Assembly: GCA_017996625.1 (NCBI GenBank)
Contig: JAGOGO010000017.1
Span: 1-32,347, forward strand
Length of the DNA stretch: 32,347 nt
Reading direction: 5' to 3'
Source: Deltaproteobacteria bacterium
GTDB taxonomy: Bacteria > Desulfobacterota > WTBG01 > JAGOGO01
The notes beneath the pieces are model-generated. The model saw nothing but the letters and a program-made list of their open reading frames with translations. It was not told the DNA's origin and did no database searches. The translations under genes and the position numbers were made by a program. This document shows positions 17,764 to 25,491 of the stretch, in pieces; the stretch's first letter is position 1; each line of letters begins with the position of its first letter.

Positions 17764-19827
17764 ATGAAGGAAAACGGCATCGGTACTCTGGACTATCATC
17801 TGAAACAGGTTAAAGCGGGTAAGCGACGATTCGAAAACGCGTTTCAATCCGTAGCACGGATGATCCTCGATGATACCAGTCTGATCGATAAAGTCATCGT
17901 ACATGGGAAAAGCACGTACGATTTTGGCTTGTTCCGCACTGGGAAAAAACACGTTATCGGCATGTATGACGAGATCAACAGCTTCGTGTCCTTTGTAAAA
18001 GACGCCGCTGAAGGTGGTTCTTCGAGTGAAATGGCGTTCGTTCTGGTCGGCGAACCCGGTAATGGAAAAACCTTCTTTGTCGAGTACCTCTGCGCGGCCT
18101 ACCGGCAGTTTCTGAGCAAGGAAGCAAACCGGCGGTACACCTTTACCTTCAAGAATCTCGACCGCCTCGGCAGCTACGGAAAAATTACCACCGCTCAGTC
18201 CCAGACCTTCGAAGATCCCATGATTCTCGCGATGAATCTATTTCCCAGCGAGGACAAAAACAAAGAATATCTCAGTCGGCTCGGGTTCACCGATGACGAG
18301 ATTGAGACCTTCTATCGGAGCTTCCGCCCCCTGGGCGCCTGCAGCGACTATGTTCTCAACGATATCCGCAGCAATACCCACGATCACCTCGATAAAATCT
18401 TCGACTATATCGAAATCGTTCCGGTTCCGCTCAGTGAGAGCCTCGGCACGCTTACCGGAAAATATTCGGCCAAAGACAAGATAACTTCTTCCGCGGTCGA
18501 CCTGCTCGGAGAAGAGTCTATTCAGCGCCTGCTCCATATCAGTGATCTCAATAATCCCTACCGCTTCGACCTCCGCCGCGGCGCCCTGGCCCGGGTTGCT
18601 GGCGGCGGCATTCACTTCAGCGATGAAATCTTCAAAAACAAGAAAGACCTCGTCCAGGTCTATCTCGGCGTGATCCAGAATCGAAATATCGAGATCGACG
18701 GATTTCGCTGGCCGATCGATACGCTGATCATCGCTACCAGCAACAACTCGGAGTTCAACCGCTTTGTAGCCGAGCGGGAAGAAGCGCCGATTGTTGACCG
18801 CTGCCGCATCTGCTATGTTGCGCACAATACCGACTACCGTATGCAGAGACAGCTCACTTCCTACGCAATCGGCAGCGAGACCAAAACGACTCTTACTAAG
18901 GCTGAACTCCACCAGGATCCAAACCTCAATTACGCAGCCTCGATTGCCGCAGTGCTTACCCGGCTGCCGCGCTCAGAGAAGCTCACACCCGTGGAGATGA
19001 TGAAGCTCGCCGCAGCAGAAGTTGCTGGTGAAAAGAGCGTCAAGACGCTGGCCGAAGTGATCGACACACTCAATCACGAACCCGATATTACCAAGCGGTT
19101 TGGTCAGAAGGGACTTGGCCAGCGCGACCTCGGCCGAGCGATCCAGCTGCTCATGGAAACCTCGGAAACCAATGAAGGGCAGTGCATGTATGGCGAAGAT
19201 ATCTTCCGGGCACTCGAGCGGGTGATCCTCGACTATGTGGTCGACGGCAGCGATCGCTCAAAGTATCTTCAGGACCTGAAGATTTCCCGTGGCCTGTACC
19301 GTGAACGGATCATGACCGAAATGTTCAATGCCTACATGGACGAGCCACACGCCATCCGCAAGGACGTAATGAACTATGTCAACATGGTGATCGGCATCGA
19401 TGCTGAAAACCTAGGCCCCGACCGGATGTGGAAATACAAGGATCCCCAGAATGGGGAACTCAAGGCCCTTAAGATAGACGAGAAGTACATTCAGAGCGTT
19501 GAAGAGCGCCTGGGACTGAAAACCCGGGAGCAGTGTGAAGCTTTCCGCACCTCCATTCGCAAAATCTACGGGCAGAAGATCTCAGTTGATCCTGGCTATG
19601 ACTTTATGGATAACCTTGAACTCGTCAAAGCGGTTACGGATGTCCGGCTCAAAAGCGACATTGCCGGCGCCGGCAGCCTGATTGGGGCGCTGGCCAACCG
19701 AGCCAATGAGGAAAACCAAAAATTGTACGATCGTATGATCACGACAATGCTCAATAAGCTCGGCTACTGTAAAACCTGCGCTCAGAAAACCATCGAGTAC
19801 TTCTGTACTCAGAACGACGAAAACTAA
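17764..19827 (+). CDS. prkA: Serine protein kinase PrkA (AAA-type)
   Basis: PrkA/YeaG proteins have an N-terminal AAA-like module followed by the PrkA C-terminal domain and act in stationary-phase and starvation signalling. The protein is 687 aa. The P-loop is GEPGNGKT (96-103), acidic Walker-B-like SDEIFK follows GGGIHF, and IIATSNNSEFNRF is the sensor-like strand. The C-terminal tail carries C669-K-T-C672 with Cys681, a possible metal site that I do not recall from E. coli YeaG (about 644 aa). The start is the ATG at 17764 with GGGAGG 5 nt upstream; an in-frame extension to 17674 lacks this support. It leads a plus-strand operon with yeaH and spoVR, the conserved partners of PrkA. Confidence 0.95.
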   Translation: MKENGIGTLDYHLKQVKAGKRRFENAFQSVARMILDDTSLIDKVIVHGKSTYDFGLFRTGKKHVIGMYDEINSFVSFVKDAAEGGSSSEMAFVLVGEPGNGKTFFVEYLCAAYRQFLSKEANRRYTFTFKNLDRLGSYGKITTAQSQTFEDPMILAMNLFPSEDKNKEYLSRLGFTDDEIETFYRSFRPLGACSDYVLNDIRSNTHDHLDKIFDYIEIVPVPLSESLGTLTGKYSAKDKITSSAVDLLGEESIQRLLHISDLNNPYRFDLRRGALARVAGGGIHFSDEIFKNKKDLVQVYLGVIQNRNIEIDGFRWPIDTLIIATSNNSEFNRFVAEREEAPIVDRCRICYVAHNTDYRMQRQLTSYAIGSETKTTLTKAELHQDPNLNYAASIAAVLTRLPRSEKLTPVEMMKLAAAEVAGEKSVKTLAEVIDTLNHEPDITKRFGQKGLGQRDLGRAIQLLMETSETNEGQCMYGEDIFRALERVILDYVVDGSDRSKYLQDLKISRGLYRERIMTEMFNAYMDEPHAIRKDVMNYVNMVIGIDAENLGPDRMWKYKDPQNGELKALKIDEKYIQSVEERLGLKTREQCEAFRTSIRKIYGQKISVDPGYDFMDNLELVKAVTDVRLKSDIAGAGSLIGALANRANEENQKLYDRMITTMLNKLGYCKTCAQKTIEYFCTQNDEN

Positions 19828-19957
19828 CAGGGTGCTGCCAGTGCTGGGTTCAAAGTCGAGGGCTGAGTTTTTGTATAGGTCCTGTATGTCTTATCCGACC
19901 TATACTTCCCCCTCACATCAACCTTGAACCTTGAACTTTGAACATGGAACTTTGAAC
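19828..19957. repeat. Heptamer arrays and a 9-bp hairpin between prkA and yeaH
   Basis: GTATAGGTC (19873-19881) and GACCTATAC (19897-19905) form a perfect 9-bp stem with a 15-nt loop. It is flanked by GTTCAAAGT near 19850 and by a 7-bp periodic array, TTGAACC-TTGAACT then GAACTTT-GAACATG, from 19923 to the start codon of yeaH. ACTTTGAAC in the right array is the complement of GTTCAAAGT on the left. The hairpin could attenuate or process the prkA-yeaH transcript. Confidence 0.65.
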
Positions 19958-21271
19958 ATGGACAAAACTGACAAAGTATCGCCTTATCAACTATACCTAA
20001 CCGGTGACCATATTCTTTCCGAAACGGCACGCGTGGATCCTGAAGCCAGCAGCATTAACGAAATCACCACTGCACCCCGGCTTGAGGAACTGAAACCGCA
20101 CGTTCCCTTTATTCATACTATGCATTCATTGGAGGAACTTCTCGATCGCGACAGCCAGCGAGTGAAAGACGGTTTTCCGCGCAAGATCCGCTTGGGCCGG
20201 TTGATCCGGCCTGAAAGCAAACACAAGGGCAAGGTCATCCTGGTTCCTTCTACTATTGAAGAGAAATTTATTCACGATCGGCGATTCTCTCAGCTGGAAC
20301 AGGATTCTCCGACCGGAGGAGTTGGAAACGGCCAGGAAGGCGACGTAATTGCAGAGCAGCCGATTCATGGCGTCCGGGGCTCCGGAAGTGGGGACGGAGG
20401 CACCGGCGAAGGAGCAGATCACGAAATCGAATCCAACGCTTACGATCTTGGTCGAATTCTCTCAGAGCGCCTTGAGCTTCCCAACATCAGAAGCAGAGGC
20501 AAGAAGCGTTTTCTTTCCCGGTACAGCTACGACCTTACCGACAAGCATGCCGGCACCGGCCAGGTGCTCGATAAAAAGGCAACGCTGCGCAAAATCGTTC
20601 AGACCAATATCGGCCTTGGTACCATTACCAGCGAACAGATGATCGACCCGAACCGCCTGATGGTATCTCCCGACGATAAAGTCTACCGCATTCTCTCAAA
20701 AGAGAAGGACTACGAATCCCAAGCGCTGGTCTTTTTTATGCGCGATTATTCCGGATCGATGACGGGCAAGCCTACGGAAATCATCGCAACCCAGCATGTT
20801 CTCATCTACAGCTGGCTTCTCTACCAGTACGAAAAGCAGGTCGAAACCCGCTTTGTTCTTCATGATACCGAAGCAAAAGAAGTTGACGATTTTTATCAGT
20901 ACTACAGTTTGTCCGTCGCCGGCGGAACCCACGTTTCCGCAGCCTATCGCCTGGTCAACAAGATCGTTGAGGACGAGGGCCTCGCACGTGACTACAACAT
21001 CTACGTCTTTCACGGTACTGACGGCGACGACTGGGATAAAGACGGCCGCAAGACACTGCCGGAGATCAGAAAGATGCTCAGGTATGTAAACCGCATTGGA
21101 ATAACCATTGCCAGCGGTTTCGGGGGTCAGGCTGGCATCACTCCTCTGGAGCGATATCTGAAAGACTCCGGCCTCCTGCAGAAGCATTCCGATCTAATCC
21201 GCCTCGATACCATCGCTGGCGATGACAGCGAGGACCGGCTTATCGAAGGCATCAGAAAGATGACGGCATAA
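19958..21271 (+). CDS. yeaH: YeaH/YhbH family protein (DUF444, vWA-like)
   Basis: This 437-aa protein belongs to the DUF444 family that is nearly always found with PrkA and SpoVR. A charged N-terminal region leads to a glycine-rich linker (about 120-153, with GSGSGDGGTGEGA), then a von Willebrand A-like domain with the MIDAS-type motif D263-Y-S-G-S-M. GGTHVSAAY and FHGTDGDDWDKDG follow, as in the family. The molecular role is not settled; it is thought to act with PrkA in stress responses. The ATG at 19958 is the last unit of a heptamer array and has no clear Shine-Dalgarno, so translation may be weak or coupled. An in-frame TTG lies 27 bases upstream inside the array. Confidence 0.93.
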   Translation: MDKTDKVSPYQLYLTGDHILSETARVDPEASSINEITTAPRLEELKPHVPFIHTMHSLEELLDRDSQRVKDGFPRKIRLGRLIRPESKHKGKVILVPSTIEEKFIHDRRFSQLEQDSPTGGVGNGQEGDVIAEQPIHGVRGSGSGDGGTGEGADHEIESNAYDLGRILSERLELPNIRSRGKKRFLSRYSYDLTDKHAGTGQVLDKKATLRKIVQTNIGLGTITSEQMIDPNRLMVSPDDKVYRILSKEKDYESQALVFFMRDYSGSMTGKPTEIIATQHVLIYSWLLYQYEKQVETRFVLHDTEAKEVDDFYQYYSLSVAGGTHVSAAYRLVNKIVEDEGLARDYNIYVFHGTDGDDWDKDGRKTLPEIRKMLRYVNRIGITIASGFGGQAGITPLERYLKDSGLLQKHSDLIRLDTIAGDDSEDRLIEGIRKMTA

Positions 21272-21317
21272 GAAGTCGACGGTCGAATTTCCAAAGTCTA
21301 AGGTCGAAAGTGGGTCT
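21272..21317. repeat. Short heptamer array between yeaH and spoVR
   Basis: The 46-bp gap is almost wholly a degenerate 7-bp array: GAAGTCG-ACGGTCG, then AAAGTCT-AAGGTCG and AAAGTGG. Unlike the other gaps it has no inverted partner. It also holds the only possible ribosome site for spoVR. Confidence 0.55.
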
Positions 21318-22973
21318 ATGCAACTGATCGATCAACACACCAAGAAAATTATGGAGGGGTGCAAGGAGCGCGCCCGCGATGCTGGCTTGCGTTTTCAGGA
21401 CGAGACGCTTGAGTACATTGTTACCAACAAGGATCTCCTCGAACTCACTCCAAAATACATGATTCCTACGCTATACGATTACTGGGTGCATGACGTCGAT
21501 GTGCTTCGGGAACGTGGGCGCTATGAGCTCTATCCGGTCAATCCCTACGAGACCGTTATCAATACCCGGCCGCCAATTTCGTTTTATAACGATAACAACC
21601 CGGACTGGCTCAACGTCATGATCTTTTATCATGTGCTCGCGCACATTGACTTTTTCCAGAACAACATGCTCTTTAAACATACGTGGCATGAGGATTTCAC
21701 CGGCATCGCCCTCGCCGACAAGCGCCTTATTGCCAGATTGCGTTCCGAAAAGGGCCGCTGGGTCGATTACGTCATCGAGTTCACCCGGGGGATCGACAAT
21801 ATCATCGGATACTACGAACAGCTTTCGGACCTCAATCACCCAAAGGCGATCGCGACCTCGCGAAAGGTCAACTACTATTTCGATCATTTCCTCCAAACTG
21901 TCCACCACGCCAAAACACATGAGTACTTCAAAGAAATCGATCGTTACAACGAAGCGCAGCGCCGCTACGGTGCTGCCGCCGAATCCATCTTCTTCTCCGA
22001 AGTCTCACAAAAATATCCTGAGTTCGACACGCTCTTTCTGCGTTCCCGCAGCCAGCGGAGGCAGGAAACGAGAGACGTCATCCAGTACCTTATCGAGCAT
22101 TCCCCTTTCCTTCAGCGCGAAGAAAACAAGTGGATGAGATCACTGATGCAGGTCGTGCGCAACACATCCCTCTTCTTTCAACCGCAGATTCGCACCAAGA
22201 TCCTGAACGAAGGGTGGGCCAGCTATTGGCATGAGAAACTGTTTCTCGGCGACGACCGCATCAGAGGAAACGAGGTCGCTTTCGCGCTGGTCAATGCTAA
22301 CGTCATCGCCATCCCCCGCATCGGTCTCAATCCCTACGGGCTCGGTGTCCGGCTCTTATCCTATCTCGAAGAGCTGGCAGAAACGGGAAAAACATCTTTC
22401 GAGTTTCAAAAGCTTACTAGGAATGAGGATCGTGCTTCTTTCAACCGCAAGACTGGCAAAGGAAAAGACTTTCTTTTTTCAGTGCGCGAGAACTACAGCG
22501 ATTTTCTCTTCATCAATTCATTTGTTGACCAGGATTTTGTCGATCGCCACAACCTTTTCGTGGCCGGCAAGCGGCTCAATGCCGCCAAAGGCGTGTGGGA
22601 GATTTACGTCAAGAGCCGCGATTCCCACCAATACAAGGAGATGCTGATCGACTCGCTCTATCACCCGCCATACATTTACATTGATCCGGCAAAGGCTCGG
22701 GGCTATTGCCTCTACCTTAATCATCGGTTCGAAGGCAAGCCGCTCGTTCAGGATTATATCGCCAATACCATGTTGGGAATCGAATACCTCTGGGGAGGTC
22801 CGGTGAAGCTCGAAACCACCGAACTCCACTCAGACTGGCAGGCGCATAAGCTTCCCCGGGGACCTGCCCAGCCGTATACACCATCAGCAGGTCGCAGCAC
22901 GACAGCGCCGCCCCGCCTTCAGCGCGTCGTCTATACCATGGAAAACCGCCGGCTGCGACGGGCACTGATATGA
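21318..22973 (+). CDS. spoVR: SpoVR/YcgB family protein
   Basis: SpoVR was named for a spore-cortex role in Bacillus, but family members are widespread in non-sporulating bacteria next to prkA and yeaH. Their biochemical activity is unknown. The 551-aa protein has the long SpoVR body with family-like segments such as TPKYMIPTLYDYWVHD, FYHVLAHIDFFQNN and ILNEGWASYWHEKLF. The last 45 or so residues are basic and proline/serine-rich and may be an extension beyond the family (E. coli YcgB is about 510 aa). The ATG at 21318 directly follows a heptamer array, with only a weak AAGG upstream. The gene is third in the prkA-yeaH-spoVR set and most likely co-transcribed. Confidence 0.94.
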   Translation: MQLIDQHTKKIMEGCKERARDAGLRFQDETLEYIVTNKDLLELTPKYMIPTLYDYWVHDVDVLRERGRYELYPVNPYETVINTRPPISFYNDNNPDWLNVMIFYHVLAHIDFFQNNMLFKHTWHEDFTGIALADKRLIARLRSEKGRWVDYVIEFTRGIDNIIGYYEQLSDLNHPKAIATSRKVNYYFDHFLQTVHHAKTHEYFKEIDRYNEAQRRYGAAAESIFFSEVSQKYPEFDTLFLRSRSQRRQETRDVIQYLIEHSPFLQREENKWMRSLMQVVRNTSLFFQPQIRTKILNEGWASYWHEKLFLGDDRIRGNEVAFALVNANVIAIPRIGLNPYGLGVRLLSYLEELAETGKTSFEFQKLTRNEDRASFNRKTGKGKDFLFSVRENYSDFLFINSFVDQDFVDRHNLFVAGKRLNAAKGVWEIYVKSRDSHQYKEMLIDSLYHPPYIYIDPAKARGYCLYLNHRFEGKPLVQDYIANTMLGIEYLWGGPVKLETTELHSDWQAHKLPRGPAQPYTPSAGRSTTAPPRLQRVVYTMENRRLRRALI

Positions 22974-23147
22974 AGCGTTCACCGTTGACCGCAAGAGACA
23001 GAAAAAAGGGTCTCTATTAGTGAACAAAAGACCTAATCCAGCCGGTGAACGGATAACGGTGAACACCAAGACGCTCAACAACGGCACCTGCTTCATGAGG
23101 AATAACGAGCACGAGCTACAATACAACCAACATGAGGACCTCAAGAC
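22974..23147. repeat. Inverted GTTCACCG-type arrays between spoVR and the second prkA-like gene
   Basis: The left arm GCGTTCACCGTTGACCGC (22975-22992) is largely the complement of 23042-23067, which contains CGGTGAACGG and CGGATAACGGTGAAC. The 15-mer at 23050-23064 is identical to 13244-13258 near the treS 3' end, and 13 of 15 positions match 30564-30578 in front of rmlA. The rest of the gap to 23147 shows nothing I recognise. Confidence 0.65.
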
Positions 23148-25451
23148 ATGCACCACGCTGTCGATACCATCATCACCAATCTCTGCAGCACGATCAAGGC
23201 CGAAAGTGAACGGACCCCGATACCCTTCCGTACCTATCTCGGGTACGTAGCGGAAACACCTGCCCGGCAGCTCCGCACTATTTTTCAGCTCTTCTATGAC
23301 ATGATCCATACCCTCGTTGGCGAAGGCTATGATGAGTGTCCGGGCGACCCGGAATCAGTCAATTTCGTTCTTTTTAATTGCAGCCGACTGTTTGTTAACG
23401 GCTCTGACCATCCTTTTTTTGCCGATCGCATCTTTGCGAATCGCTTCATCAACACGATAAGATCGCTCATCCACTGCGTCCCTCAGAATCGTATGTTCAT
23501 TTTTCGCGGACCGCACGGTTCCGGGAAAAGCACCTTCCTCAACAATCTGCTTCTGAAGTTCGAGCAGTTCACTCGTAGCGAAGAGGGAGCCATCCATGAA
23601 ACGATCTGGCGCCTCGATCGCAAGCGTCTCGGAGATTTTTCCGAGCACGATGCCCAGCTTATTTTGACGCGGCTCATCCGGTTTTCTGATAATGGTACCA
23701 GTCATCATCCGGGTCGGGCTCTTGCCCCTCACCACAGCCCGAGCACGCAGCTTTCCTGCAATGAGTATCTCGAGATTCCCTGTCCCAGCCATGACAACCC
23801 GATCCTGCTTATACCGAAAGCTCACCGCCGGCAGTTCCTCAGCGAGCTCATCAGCGACGAGCCATTCAAACAAAGGCTTTTTTCCGAAAAATCCTACGAG
23901 TGGCTTTTTCGCGCCAACGCCTGTACCATCTGCACCTCACTTTACCAGGCGCTGGTCGACATCCTCGGCTCACCGGCCGCTGCTTTCGACATGCTGTACA
24001 GTCGGCGCTACCAGTTTAGCCGCGGCCTTGGTGAAGGAATCAGTGTATACAACCCGGCTGATCGCGAACCACGGACAAAAGTACTCTCCAATCAGCTTCT
24101 TCAAAATCAGCTAAACAGCCTGCTGCGGGATAGCAATCGGGTAAAGTACGTGTTTTCCCGCTATGCAAAAACGAATAACGGCGTCTATGCACTCATGGAT
24201 ATCAAAGGCCACAACAAGGAGCGGTTTGCCAATCTCCACGGTATTATCAGCGAAGGCATCCACAAGGTGGATGATATTGAGGAAAACGTGAGCTCACTGT
24301 TCCTCGCGCTGCTCAATCCTGAAGATGGCGAAGAACTCGAAACCGAGTCCTTCTCCGATCGCATCACGCCAATTAAAATCGGCTATATTCTCGATCACAA
24401 TACTGAGATAAAGATCTACCGCACTGTGTTTGGCGATCACATCGAAGCAGACTTTCTCCCTCGAGTGCTTCAGAACTTTTCCCGGATCATTATCTCTTCG
24501 CGCCTGCGCCCGTCCTCTGAAGGCCTGCGGGAGTGGATCGATAATCCCGAAAAGTACCGGCCCTATTGCGACCGCAACCTTCACCTGCTCAAGATGGACA
24601 TTTACGCTGGAGCGCTGCCGCTATGGCTTAAAGAAGAGGATCGCAAGACGTTCACCTCCCGGCGACGCCGGCACATCATTGCCGAATCGGAGTTTGAAGG
24701 TGAATGGGGTTTTTCGGGGAGAGATTCCATCGCCATCTTCAATGAATTCTATTCCACCTATGCCGCATCCGGGAAACTGATCAGCATGGATATGGTCTAT
24801 AACTTTTTCACCAAGCAGCGACACGATCTCTGCGACCTCCTGCCGGAAGGATTTCTGAGCGCCATTGTTCGCTTCTATAATTATTCCGTGCTTCAGGAAG
24901 TCAAAGAAGCGCTCTACTACTATAACGAAGGACATATTGCCCGGGACATCAAGAACTATCTGTTTGCCATCAATTTCGATCCCGGTCAGATCCAGCGCTG
25001 CGTGTATACCGGCGATCAGATTGACATCTGCGAAGACTTCCTCGAAGCCATTGAGTCACGTTTCTTCTCTTCACCTGTGCCTCCGGCCCAGCGACTCATC
25101 TTTCGTACGGAAATCCAGCACCAGTACGCTTCCCGCACCCTGACGCAGGAAATGCTCCTCCACGGAAAACCCTTGGAGGATACCGAGGTATACCAATTTC
25201 TCTACGAGCGCTACGTTCATAACCTGAAGGAAAAAGTCATGGAACCGTTTCTTCGGAACGACAATTTCCGCCGCGCCATCAAGGAGTATGAAACACCGGC
25301 TTTCAAGACCTTCGATCAACGTATTCGTGAGGAAGTGACTTTTCTGATGCGGAATCTCACCACTAAGTACAAATATACCCCCCAGGGGGCAAAGGAAGTA
25401 TGCATGTATGTAGTAGATAATAACCTGGCCCGAACGTTTGCAGAACGATGA
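23148..25451 (+). CDS. Divergent PrkA-type AAA protein (second PrkA paralogue)
   Basis: This 767-aa cytoplasmic protein has a clear P-loop, GPHGSGKS (121-128), after FIFR, and an overall layout like PrkA: a 110-residue lead-in, the nucleotide-binding module, then a long alpha-helical C-terminal part. SSRLRPSSEGLREWI and VMEPFLRNDNFRRAIKEY resemble PrkA-family segments. It differs strongly from the PrkA at 17764. The segment matching SDEIFK reads ALMDIKG, so the Walker-B glutamate seems lost. There is a CTIC pair in the middle (NACTICTSLYQAL), and there is no TSNN-like strand at the expected place. It is fourth in the operon, 174 bp after spoVR behind inverted arrays. The ATG at 23148 has GAGG about 11 nt upstream. 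Kinase activity is not shown by the sequence; it could be a regulatory partner of PrkA. Confidence 0.8.
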   Translation: MHHAVDTIITNLCSTIKAESERTPIPFRTYLGYVAETPARQLRTIFQLFYDMIHTLVGEGYDECPGDPESVNFVLFNCSRLFVNGSDHPFFADRIFANRFINTIRSLIHCVPQNRMFIFRGPHGSGKSTFLNNLLLKFEQFTRSEEGAIHETIWRLDRKRLGDFSEHDAQLILTRLIRFSDNGTSHHPGRALAPHHSPSTQLSCNEYLEIPCPSHDNPILLIPKAHRRQFLSELISDEPFKQRLFSEKSYEWLFRANACTICTSLYQALVDILGSPAAAFDMLYSRRYQFSRGLGEGISVYNPADREPRTKVLSNQLLQNQLNSLLRDSNRVKYVFSRYAKTNNGVYALMDIKGHNKERFANLHGIISEGIHKVDDIEENVSSLFLALLNPEDGEELETESFSDRITPIKIGYILDHNTEIKIYRTVFGDHIEADFLPRVLQNFSRIIISSRLRPSSEGLREWIDNPEKYRPYCDRNLHLLKMDIYAGALPLWLKEEDRKTFTSRRRRHIIAESEFEGEWGFSGRDSIAIFNEFYSTYAASGKLISMDMVYNFFTKQRHDLCDLLPEGFLSAIVRFYNYSVLQEVKEALYYYNEGHIARDIKNYLFAINFDPGQIQRCVYTGDQIDICEDFLEAIESRFFSSPVPPAQRLIFRTEIQHQYASRTLTQEMLLHGKPLEDTEVYQFLYERYVHNLKEKVMEPFLRNDNFRRAIKEYETPAFKTFDQRIREEVTFLMRNLTTKYKYTPQGAKEVCMYVVDNNLARTFAER

Positions 25452-25491
25452 CCCCGAAACGCGCCAAGCCCCACTCATTTCCACATATTTG

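Noticed and set aside
25452-25491. Bidirectional terminator in the convergent gap
   Set aside because: The 40-bp gap shows no stem followed by a T-run in either direction.
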